64,000 bases of DNA. Source: Terrimonas_A sp051954695 (GTDB taxonomy: Bacteria > Bacteroidota > Bacteroidia > Chitinophagales > Chitinophagaceae). Positions 8,591 through 15,541 of the stretch are shown here, one piece after another. The stretch spans positions 62,001 through 126,000 of the forward strand of contig JBQCHL010000009.1 in assembly GCA_051954695.1 (NCBI GenBank), read 5' to 3'. The notes beneath the pieces were generated by a model, which had not been told where the DNA came from, ran no database searches, and saw only the letters and a program-made list of their open reading frames with translations. Numbering within the stretch: position 1 is the first letter of the stretch; each line of letters opens with the position of its first letter. Both the position numbers and the translations under genes were made by a program.

Positions 8591-8794
8591 ATGAGAAAAG
8601 TTTTTTATTCGGCGATGTTTAGGATGATTGTAATTGCAGGATTATTTATCGGAATGGTAAAAGGACAGCAGGTGCGTCAGAAATGGGTGGCGAAAATGAA
8701 AAATCGCCAGGAAGAAAAGAGGGGGATGCAGAAAAAAACGGCAATGCCGGAAATTATGCTGGATGAGATTGAAATGTCTACTTATCATAGTTAG
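8591..8794 (+). CDS. Small putative secreted protein
   Basis: A 67-residue ORF. The first 25 residues form a plausible signal peptide (basic start, hydrophobic MIVIAGLFIGM, then VKG-QQ), and the mature part is a short, strongly charged segment rich in Lys, Arg, Met and Glu. A GC-rich terminator follows 30 bases after the stop, which supports a real transcription unit. No family is recognised. Confidence 0.5.
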   Translation: MRKVFYSAMFRMIVIAGLFIGMVKGQQVRQKWVAKMKNRQEEKRGMQKKTAMPEIMLDEIEMSTYHS

Positions 8795-8824
8795 GCCATA
8801 CCATCCCTATAAAATCATATTATA

Positions 8825-8845
8825 GCGGCGGGTGCCGCTTTTTTT
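8825..8845 (+). terminator. Rho-independent terminator
   Basis: Stem GCGGC (8825-8829) with GCCGC (8834-8838), 4-base loop, followed by seven T. Ends the small secreted-protein unit. Confidence 0.75.
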
Positions 8846-8909
8846 GTGCCCTTGCCGGGTAGGTTATTCCCACCAAACCATTAGTACTGACTCAGTTTTA
8901 ATAGTCACG

Positions 8910-9008
8910 TTTTCCCACAAAGACAACGAAGGCCACAAAGAAATACTTATATCTGTCCGGGAGATGCTCTGGCAATTCTTTGTGGCCTTCGTTGTCTTTG
9001 TGGGAAAA
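8910..9008. repeat. 33-bp perfect inverted repeat, CACAAAG family (copy 1)
   Basis: Arms 8910-8942 and 8976-9008 are perfect reverse complements separated by 33 bases. The arm core, TCCCACAAAG...CACAAAGAA, recurs with small changes in the inverted repeat at 26204-26317 and as a half-site at 21566-21585. It lies between the terminator of the small ORF and the carB promoter. No transposase and no evident target-site duplication. It could be a strong bidirectional terminator, a REP-like element or a non-autonomous mobile remnant. Confidence 0.85.
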
Positions 9009-9047
9009 TTCTTCAAATTGGGCCAATACTAAACCACCCGATTCCCT

Positions 9048-9055
9048 TAATTTTG
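9048..9055 (+). promoter_or_regulatory. Promoter -7 box of carB
   Basis: TAATTTTG is an exact match to the Bacteroidota -7 consensus TAnnTTTG, 53 bases before the carB ATG. No good -33 TTTG at standard spacing is visible. Confidence 0.5.
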
Positions 9056-9107
9056 CGGAATTTGTTTATACATCCCGGGCACCCCGGATCAATTTTTCTA
9101 GTAAAAA

Positions 9108-11933
9108 ATGCCAAAAGATACTTCTATTCGTTCGGTCCTGATCATCGGTTCAGGACCTATTGTTATTGGTCAGGCCTGTGAATTTGACTATTCCGGCACA
9201 CAGGCAGCCCGCAGCCTCCGCGAAGAAGGCGTAAAAGTTTATCTTATCAACAGCAATCCAGCAACCATCATGACCGACCCGATGATGGCTGATAAAGTGT
9301 ACCTGCTTCCCCTCACCGTGGAAAGCATCGAACAAATACTGGAAGAGAACCAAATTGATGCTGTGCTGCCAACCATGGGAGGGCAAACGGCCCTTAACCT
9401 GGCTAAGGAAGCAGAAGACCTGGGCATCTGGGAAAAATATAAGGTCCGCCTGATCGGTGTGGATATTAAAGCAATTGACAAAGCAGAAGACCGGGAAAAA
9501 TTCCGCCAGTGGATGATCGAACTCGGCGTTCCTGTTGCTCCTGCTAAAACCGCCAACTCCTTTCTCGAAGGAAAAGAATTTGCACAGGAGATCGGCTTCC
9601 CCCTGGTTATCCGGCCTTCTTTCACCCTCGGTGGAACCGGCGGCGGCTTTGTACATGATAAGACTGAACTGGATGATGCCCTTAACCGCGGCCTTCAAGC
9701 CTCCCCGATACATGAAGTGCTGGTGGAAAAAGCCGTTCTGGGCTGGAAAGAATTTGAACTGGAACTGCTACGCGATGCCGCCGATAATGTTTGTATCATC
9801 TGTACCGTGGAGAATTTTGATCCCATGGGCATCCATACCGGCGACTCCATTACTGTAGCACCTGCCATGACATTGAGCGATACCGCCATGCAGCTGATGC
9901 GCAACACAGCCATCCGCATGATGCGCGACCTCGGCAATTTTTCCGGCGGATGCAATGTACAGTTCTCTCTCAACCCTGACACAGAAGAGATCATTGCGAT
10001 CGAGATCAATCCAAGGGTAAGCCGCTCATCAGCACTGGCATCCAAGGCAACAGGTTATCCTATTGCCAAGATAGCTGCCAAACTCGCTATCGGTTATAAC
10101 CTGGATGAACTGGAAAACCAGATCACCAAAACAACCTCAGCCTATTTTGAACCGGCGCTCGACTATGTGATCGTGAAAGTGCCCCGCTGGAATTTTGATA
10201 AGTTCAAAGGCGCCAATGATACCCTCGGGCTGCAAATGAAAAGCGTGGGAGAAGTGATGGCCATCGGCCGCAGCTTCACGGAAGCTATCCAGAAAGCCTG
10301 TCAGAGCCTTGAAAACAATGCTGTGGGCCTGGGCTATTATGGCAAAAGCATGATGCATGCGGAAGAACTGCTGGAATATATCAAAACTCCGAAATGGGAC
10401 CGCATCTTCCGTATCAAAGATGCACTGATGGCGGGTATTTCCGTCGGCACTATTTCCAAAGCCACCAATGGTATCGACCGCTGGTTTATTTCTGAGATCC
10501 AGAAGATCTGCAATCTTGAAAAGGAAATCGCCAAATACGATCTCGATAGCCTGCCTGCAGAACTGCTGAGAGAAGCCAAGGTAAATGGTTTCAGCGATGA
10601 GCAGATCAGCCGCATCCTGCAGCATGGCAATGAAGAAGATGTTTATAATAAAAGAAAACAAGCCGGTATCACCAGGGTATATAAAATGGTAGATACCTGC
10701 TCGGCGGAGTTTGAAGCAAAAACACCTTATTTCTATTCCACTTTTGAAAGTGGTAATTATAATGAAAGCAAGGTTTCAGATAAGAAAAAAGTGATCGTAC
10801 TGGGTTCAGGCCCCAACCGGATCGGACAGGGTATCGAGTTCGATTATTGCTGTGTGCATGGATTGCTGGCGATCAAAGAAGCCGGTTATGAAGCCATTAT
10901 GGTGAATTGCAATCCTGAAACTGTATCTACTGATTTCGATATCGCCGATAAACTATACTTCGAACCGGTTTACTGGGAACATCTCTGGGAGATCATTGAA
11001 CATGAAAAACCAGAAGGTGTGATCGTGCAGCTGGGTGGCCAGACCGCATTGAAACTGGCAGAAAAACTTCATGAGAAAGGCATCAGGATCATCGGAACCT
11101 CTTACGATAGCATGGACATTGCGGAAGATCGTGGCCGGTTCAGTGATCTGTTGAAAGATCTGAATATTCCTTATCCTGATTATGGCACCGCCTATGATGT
11201 GGATGAAGCGATCACAGTAGCTAATAAAGTAGGCTACCCTGTGCTGGTCCGTCCTTCTTATGTACTCGGTGGCCAACGCATGCGTATCGTGATCAATGAT
11301 GAGGAAGTGGAAAAAGCTGTAGTAAGCCTGCTCAAACATATTCCCGGCAATAAGATCCTGATCGACCATTTCCTGGACCGTTGCCAGGAAGCAGAAGTGG
11401 ATGCCATCTTCGATGGCGAGAATTTCCATGTGATGGGTGTGATGGAGCATATTGAACCGGCAGGTATCCATAGCGGCGACAGCAATGCAGTATTACCAGC
11501 CTTCAATCTTTCTCCCATGGAAGTGACTACCATGGAATACTACGCAGAAAAAATTGCCCGCGCATTGAACATAAAAGGATTGATCAATATCCAGTTTGCG
11601 ATCAAAGACGGAAAAGTGTTTGTGATCGAAGCAAACCCCAGGGCTTCCCGCACCACTCCGTTCATTGCAAAAGCCTACCAGATACCTTATCTGAATATCG
11701 CTACCAAGATCATGCTGGAAGTAAACACCCTGAAGGATTTCAAATTTGAAAAGAAGCTGAAAGGATTCGCAATCAAAGAGCCAGTGTTCAGCTTTAATAA
11801 ATTCCCGGGAGTGAATAAGGAACTGGGACCTGAAATGAAATCTACAGGCGAAGCGATCCGGTTTGTGAAAGATTTGAGAGATCCTTATTTCAGGCAATTG
11901 TATAAGGACAGAAGCATGTACCTGAGTAAGTAA
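9108..11933 (+). CDS. carB: Carbamoyl-phosphate synthase large subunit, without C-terminal allosteric domain
   Basis: Makes carbamoyl phosphate from bicarbonate, ammonia (from CarA) and two ATP, for pyrimidine and arginine synthesis. Two ATP-grasp halves are present: the first begins SGPIVIGQACEFDYSG, with SNPATIMTDP and RPSFTLGGTGGG; the second begins GSGPNRIGQGIEFDYC at about residue 565, with RPSYVLGGQRM. At 941 residues it ends right after the second half (EMKSTGEAIRF). The MGS-like domain of about 130 residues that binds UMP and ornithine in E. coli CarB (1073 residues) is absent. The stop is followed at once by a terminator, so this is not a visible frameshift. carA is not adjacent. Confidence 0.96.
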   Translation: MPKDTSIRSVLIIGSGPIVIGQACEFDYSGTQAARSLREEGVKVYLINSNPATIMTDPMMADKVYLLPLTVESIEQILEENQIDAVLPTMGGQTALNLAKEAEDLGIWEKYKVRLIGVDIKAIDKAEDREKFRQWMIELGVPVAPAKTANSFLEGKEFAQEIGFPLVIRPSFTLGGTGGGFVHDKTELDDALNRGLQASPIHEVLVEKAVLGWKEFELELLRDAADNVCIICTVENFDPMGIHTGDSITVAPAMTLSDTAMQLMRNTAIRMMRDLGNFSGGCNVQFSLNPDTEEIIAIEINPRVSRSSALASKATGYPIAKIAAKLAIGYNLDELENQITKTTSAYFEPALDYVIVKVPRWNFDKFKGANDTLGLQMKSVGEVMAIGRSFTEAIQKACQSLENNAVGLGYYGKSMMHAEELLEYIKTPKWDRIFRIKDALMAGISVGTISKATNGIDRWFISEIQKICNLEKEIAKYDLDSLPAELLREAKVNGFSDEQISRILQHGNEEDVYNKRKQAGITRVYKMVDTCSAEFEAKTPYFYSTFESGNYNESKVSDKKKVIVLGSGPNRIGQGIEFDYCCVHGLLAIKEAGYEAIMVNCNPETVSTDFDIADKLYFEPVYWEHLWEIIEHEKPEGVIVQLGGQTALKLAEKLHEKGIRIIGTSYDSMDIAEDRGRFSDLLKDLNIPYPDYGTAYDVDEAITVANKVGYPVLVRPSYVLGGQRMRIVINDEEVEKAVVSLLKHIPGNKILIDHFLDRCQEAEVDAIFDGENFHVMGVMEHIEPAGIHSGDSNAVLPAFNLSPMEVTTMEYYAEKIARALNIKGLINIQFAIKDGKVFVIEANPRASRTTPFIAKAYQIPYLNIATKIMLEVNTLKDFKFEKKLKGFAIKEPVFSFNKFPGVNKELGPEMKSTGEAIRFVKDLRDPYFRQLYKDRSMYLSK

Positions 11934-11945
11934 ATAAATCAACAT

Positions 11946-11988
11946 AAAAAAACTCCATAAGATGTAATAAACCTTATGGAGTTTTTTT
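11946..11988. terminator. Bidirectional terminator between carB and the lipoprotein operon
   Basis: Perfect 16-bp arms 11946-11961 and 11973-11988 with an A-run on one side and a T-run on the other. It serves carB on the plus strand and the operon ending at 11987 on the minus strand. Confidence 0.9.
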
Positions 11989-12562
11989 ATTCCTTACCAT
12001 CCCATGGCTCACTCATGAACAGCTTTCTGTATTTTTTGCCCATATAGCCATAGATAAACGAAGTGTCTCTACTGGAAACAAAAAAATAAGAACCTGAATG
12101 AACCGAGAACAACAGGCGTAAGTCATTTATTTTCACCATTCCTTCATAATAACAAGGCAATACATCATACAAATAATGCCATTCCGGACCACTGATCTGT
12201 TCTGACGCCAAAAAAACCTCTTCAATCTGCTTATTGGTCAATCCCCATTTTTGACAGGCAACATAAAAATCCTCTCCGGTAGATGCCAGGCTATCGTTGT
12301 GCTTAACTACCGAAAGGATCTCAAAGGTTTTTATCTTCTTTAGAGTCAACCTAAGGCTGTCATTCGGGATTGGTGAAATTGAATCAGCAAAAGAGGGAGA
12401 TGAAGGTGCTCCCATATCTTTCTTTGCCGGGTCTGGAAGCGAGTCCTGAGCGAATGTTTTTTGCACCGGCACTTCCGTTTTCAATCCTGGTTTTTCCAGG
12501 CAGGATGGCAGGTAAAGCGAAACCAGGATTGATAAATAAATAACCCGCATTGTATTGTTCAT
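11987..12562 (-). CDS. Hypothetical lipoprotein, last gene of a signalling operon
   Basis: A 191-residue protein with a lipoprotein signal (lipobox LPSC, modified Cys21) and a Pro/Ser/Asp-rich spacer. The C-terminal 110 residues look globular (FYVACQKWGLTNKQIEEVF, GPEWHYLYDVLPCYYEG, SSRDTSFIYGYMGKKYRKL). No family is recognised. It starts 10 bases after the response regulator stop, so it is probably co-expressed with the kinase and regulator. Its anchored, exposed position would suit a sensing or output role, but that is inference. An alternative start is the Met at residue 5. Confidence 0.72.
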   Translation of the reverse strand: MNNTMRVIYLSILVSLYLPSCLEKPGLKTEVPVQKTFAQDSLPDPAKKDMGAPSSPSFADSISPIPNDSLRLTLKKIKTFEILSVVKHNDSLASTGEDFYVACQKWGLTNKQIEEVFLASEQISGPEWHYLYDVLPCYYEGMVKINDLRLLFSVHSGSYFFVSSRDTSFIYGYMGKKYRKLFMSEPWDGKE

Positions 12563-12572
12563 AAGCTATCTA

Positions 12573-13232
12573 TTATACTTCCACAATCCCATTCTTAATA
12601 GCATACATCACGAGTCCAACCCGGCTATGCACTTTCAGTTTATTAAACAATGACTGCCTGTAATCATCTATTGTACGCGGACTGAGATACATTTTCTCCG
12701 CAATGTCCTTGTAAGAAAGCTCAGAGCAGACCCAGCGCAGGAATTCCCGTTCTTTTTCCTGCAACACGATCTCCTTACCGGTAGGTTCGGCTTCCTGGTG
12801 CAATCCGCTTACGAGTTTGCCCGAAACATATTCGGAGAGATAAACGTTCTTATCGATAATAGAGTCCAGTGCATCTTTCAGTTCGCCAGGGTCCGTATTT
12901 TTTAAAAGATAGCCTTTGGCGCCCAGCCGGAACATTTTGATAATGGTCTTTTCATCACTGAGCATGGACAAAGCCAGTATTTTGATGTGCGGGTAATTTT
13001 TGTGCAGCCATTGGGTAGTTTCAAAGCCGTCCATTTCCGGCATGTTCACATCGAGAAGCACAAGGTCGGGCACAACATGCTGTATAATTTTATTGCGCAG
13101 GTCCTTTCCGTTGTCTGCCTCGAATATTACGGTATACCCCTCAAAAGTATTGATCAGTTTTGCCAGGGCATTGCGAAGTAAGCTATGATCATCCGCAACT
13201 GCTACCTGTATTTTCTTGCTTGATTTTGCCAT
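12573..13232 (-). CDS. NarL/FixJ-family response regulator
   Basis: A cytosolic DNA-binding regulator. The receiver domain (about residues 8-125) carries the acidic pair D14/D15 and the phospho-acceptor D61 in LLDVNMPEMDG, and a conserved Lys in LLKNTDPGE. The C-terminal LuxR-type helix-turn-helix lies at about 152-215 (LSYKDIAEKMYLSPRTIDDY). Length 219 is normal. It starts 5 bases after the histidine kinase stop codon, so the two form a cognate pair. Confidence 0.95.
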   Translation of the reverse strand: MAKSSKKIQVAVADDHSLLRNALAKLINTFEGYTVIFEADNGKDLRNKIIQHVVPDLVLLDVNMPEMDGFETTQWLHKNYPHIKILALSMLSDEKTIIKMFRLGAKGYLLKNTDPGELKDALDSIIDKNVYLSEYVSGKLVSGLHQEAEPTGKEIVLQEKEREFLRWVCSELSYKDIAEKMYLSPRTIDDYRQSLFNKLKVHSRVGLVMYAIKNGIVEV

Positions 13233-13237
13233 GATTA

Positions 13238-14041
13238 TTATTCCTTCTCTAAAGGAAGTTCTATCCAGATTGTTGTGCCTTTGGAAGGGCTGCTGTCAAT
13301 AGACAGATCGGCGCCAATCAATTTGGCGCGGTTGAAAATGCTTTTCAGTCCTACCCCGCTGTAAGAGTTAGCTGAACCTCTTTTCGCCGCAACGTCAAAC
13401 CCAACACCGTTGTCCGTGATCTCCATGGTGAACAGTTCTTCCGAAAAGCTCAAATGTACAACCAGTGTGGTAGCCTTCGAATGTTTTAGGATATTATTTA
13501 GAGACTCCTGGAAAATCCGGAACAGGAAGATGGACTTCTGCTCGTTCAATTCAATTTCCGTACCATCCAGGGAGAATTGTACTTGCAGGATACCAGCCTT
13601 TTTTAAAGCATATAGTTCAAACCGGATGGATTCAGCAAGACCGATCTGGGCGATCCTGTCAGTATGCAGGCCTTTGGTAAGATTGGAGAGATCAAAGATG
13701 GCCTTATTAAGTAATTGTTGTGAACTTTGGATCTGTTCATACGCCACGTGCTCTTTTTCTACCGGAACTATCGAAAGGGTCAGTTTGACCACTGAAAGCA
13801 TCTGGCCGATATTATCATGCAATTCCTGGGCGATGGTTTTGAAAGTATCTTCCTGTATCTCCAGCTGAGAGCGTAGCGCTTCTTTTTCATACATGTCTTT
13901 CAGACGCTCCACCTCCAATTCCTGGCGGCGTTGCCGGCGTTGATAGAGATACAGGGCGGTAACGATAAACCCTACCAGCAATAACCCCAGTATCAGACCA
14001 ACTATTGTAACGAAGTATATTTCCTGATCCTGATTCTGCAT
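13238..14041 (-). CDS. Sensor histidine kinase, NarX/LytS-like (HisKA_3)
   Basis: A membrane kinase that phosphorylates the adjacent regulator. One hydrophobic helix at about residues 11-33, a coiled linker, then the dimerisation motif AQELHDNIGQML with phospho-acceptor H75. The ATPase domain has an N-box FQESLNNILKHS and a G-box ITDNGVGFD, ending with GTTIWIELPL. There is no periplasmic sensor domain, so the signal probably comes from a partner. Its first 40 bases overlap the upstream seven-helix protein gene, which makes that protein the obvious candidate. Confidence 0.93.
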   Translation of the reverse strand: MQNQDQEIYFVTIVGLILGLLLVGFIVTALYLYQRRQRRQELEVERLKDMYEKEALRSQLEIQEDTFKTIAQELHDNIGQMLSVVKLTLSIVPVEKEHVAYEQIQSSQQLLNKAIFDLSNLTKGLHTDRIAQIGLAESIRFELYALKKAGILQVQFSLDGTEIELNEQKSIFLFRIFQESLNNILKHSKATTLVVHLSFSEELFTMEITDNGVGFDVAAKRGSANSYSGVGLKSIFNRAKLIGADLSIDSSPSKGTTIWIELPLEKE

Positions 14042-14655
14042 AAAAAGCCGATCGTAAATAGGGAATATAAAAAGATATTGAGAATGGTAACGATTGTGAA
14101 AAAGTTATTCCTCAATAAAGTAGAGACCGATACAAGATAATTAATAAGCCCAAAGAGAGGAAACCCGCAACAGAAATAAAACAAAAGACCGGAACAGATC
14201 CAAAAGGCTGGATTTTTCTGCAGTTTTACCGATTTAGGGAGGCGGAAAAGCTCCCAGAAATAGTAAATGCAAAAGATCACAATCAATAAACAACCTAAAG
14301 CGTAGGTGATAGTATGGAATACATCCTTACCCTGGATAAAAAGGATATTAATAGTTGCCGTAAGGGCATATAATCCTGTCGTAATCCAAACGGCTTTTTT
14401 CATTTTGGCATTGGATATTACCTGTGATAAGACAAACAGGTAAAAACAGAATTCAAAAACAGAAAAGAAATTGTACTGAAGCGTGTTGGCACGCCCACTT
14501 CTTGAATAATACATGCCACTCAATTCCACCACAAGGCTGATAAGTAAAAAAGGAGGAAATAATCTTAAATATAAAGCAGCCGGCTTGCTGAAGAAATAAA
14601 CAGTCAGACTGGCAAGAAAGCTTATTCCGATAAAATAAATAAATAGTGGGTTCAT
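14002..14655 (-). CDS. Seven-helix membrane protein, possible sensor of the downstream kinase
   Basis: A 217-residue integral inner-membrane protein with about seven hydrophobic helices (roughly 3-22, 33-48, 61-80, 88-107, 115-136, 150-171, 184-206) and a basic tail (CRIRIRKY). No catalytic motif is visible and no named family is recognised. Its 3' end overlaps the kinase start by 40 bases, so translation is coupled. First gene of a four-gene unit (membrane protein, kinase, regulator, lipoprotein). Confidence 0.8.
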   Translation of the reverse strand: MNPLFIYFIGISFLASLTVYFFSKPAALYLRLFPPFLLISLVVELSGMYYSRSGRANTLQYNFFSVFEFCFYLFVLSQVISNAKMKKAVWITTGLYALTATINILFIQGKDVFHTITYALGCLLIVIFCIYYFWELFRLPKSVKLQKNPAFWICSGLLFYFCCGFPLFGLINYLVSVSTLLRNNFFTIVTILNIFLYSLFTIGFLCRIRIRKYTSLQ

Positions 14656-14691
14656 CTTTTCTACTTAGAGATAAAAGTAGCATTAAAAAAG

Positions 14692-14714
14692 AAAACCTCC
14701 CGGTGGGAGGTTTT
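14692..14714 (-). terminator. Rho-independent terminator of the 156-residue protein gene
   Basis: Perfect 10-bp stem (14692-14701 with 14705-14714) and a 3-base loop. On the minus strand it is followed by a T-rich run, 28 bases after the stop at 14742. Confidence 0.85.
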
Positions 14715-14741
14715 AAATTCTTTGAGCGGTCTGTTTTCAAC

Positions 14742-15212
14742 TTAGACAACAACAAATCCTTCATTTCCTTTGTCGAAAATGGTAACACCAACTCCGCCGC
14801 CTTCGCGAGTACAGAAAGGAGGACAAAGCATTCCTGTATTATATGCAAGAATGGAATTGCCTTCTTCGGTCTGGATATACAGATCTTTATTTGTGTGACC
14901 GTCTTCTGATTCTTTGTGTTTAGTGGCAACCAACACAACAGTTTGCCGGCCTGCATAAAGCGGCTGATCGGTGTAATCCTTGTCGTATGCACCAAAATAT
15001 AATTTAATACCATCAGCTCCGTGCTCTTTGCTCATTGCAATAAACTCTTCCAACTCTTCAATGCTGTACCATACACTCAGTGAATCCTCTTTGCCCAAAC
15101 GCTGGGAATTTTGAACCCATCTTTCCTGTTTGTAGTTACGGATTGCATTGTCTACATGGTGGGTGTCAACTTGCTTACCAACCTTTAATGATTTTTTTTG
15201 AATAGTGACCAT
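14742..15212 (-). CDS. Conserved hypothetical protein, 156 residues
   Basis: A soluble protein without signal peptide. It begins with a basic stretch, has a middle part with WYSIEELEEFIAMSKEHGA and LYFGAYDKDY, and ends CPPFCTREGGGVGV...GNEGFVVV with a C-P-P-F-C pair that could bind metal or form a disulfide. I do not recognise the family. It is a single-gene unit: a hairpin precedes the start and a strong terminator follows the stop. Confidence 0.75.
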   Translation of the reverse strand: MVTIQKKSLKVGKQVDTHHVDNAIRNYKQERWVQNSQRLGKEDSLSVWYSIEELEEFIAMSKEHGADGIKLYFGAYDKDYTDQPLYAGRQTVVLVATKHKESEDGHTNKDLYIQTEEGNSILAYNTGMLCPPFCTREGGGVGVTIFDKGNEGFVVV

Positions 15213-15222
15213 AGCCTTAAGT

Positions 15223-15265
15223 TTTAATAGTGGAGTAAAACCGTTTACCCGCTAAAACTATTAAA
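15223..15265. promoter_or_regulatory. Nested inverted repeat upstream of the 156-residue protein gene
   Basis: Outer arms TTTAATAGT / ACTATTAAA (15223-15231 and 15257-15265) enclose an inner pair GTAAA / TTTAC. It lies 10 bases before the start codon at 15212, so it could be an operator or a 5' UTR hairpin. Confidence 0.45.
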
Positions 15266-15365
15266 GGCGCCGTTACGAGGTCATCGTATAATTCCTATAT
15301 AATCAATTAATTACGAATTAAACATATTTGTACAATGTGGATAATCAAGGAATTCCGAGCAAAAA

Positions 15366-15485
15366 ATGGCAAAAAAACGGGAAAAACACTTTATTAAAAC
15401 AGTGAAAACACCTGATGATTTTACCGTAAAAAAATGGTTTTATGACCGTATAAATAATGGAATTCCTTCCGTACTTCAAAAATGA
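15366..15485 (+). CDS. Small Lys-rich ORF, possible leader peptide of comEC
   Basis: A 39-codon ORF from ATG 15366 to TGA 15483-15485. The product is strongly basic (MAKKREKHFIKTVK at the start, VKKWFYDR in the middle) with no signal peptide. Its stop codon falls inside the left arm of a long hairpin with a T-run, and comEC starts 10 bases after that hairpin. A near-consensus -7 box (CATATTTG) lies about 40 bases upstream. It may be a small protein in its own right or a leader ORF coupling translation to comEC transcription. Confidence 0.4.
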   Translation: MAKKREKHFIKTVKTPDDFTVKKWFYDRINNGIPSVLQK

Positions 15486-15532
15486 GGTCCCACGGGCGAT
15501 AATATCAGTCGCCCCAATAAAACCTCATTTTT
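15478..15532 (+). terminator. Two-stem terminator or attenuator before comEC
   Basis: Outer 11-bp arms 15478-15488 and 15522-15532 are perfectly complementary and end in five T. A second stem GGGCGA / TCGCCC (15494-15499 with 15509-15514) sits inside. The left outer arm contains the stop codon of the 39-codon ORF. The position, 10 bases before the comEC ATG, is unusual for a simple terminator. Confidence 0.7.
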
Positions 15533-15541
15533 CCTGTCAAC

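Noticed and set aside
8832..9032. A plus-strand frame of 66 codons through the inverted repeat at 8910-9008
   Set aside because: It begins inside the terminator and reads through both arms of the repeat, with no protein-like pattern.
9150..11945. Several long open frames on the minus strand and in other frames inside carB
   Set aside because: They are shadows of the strongly supported carB frame: no family pattern, no promoter and no sensible start context.
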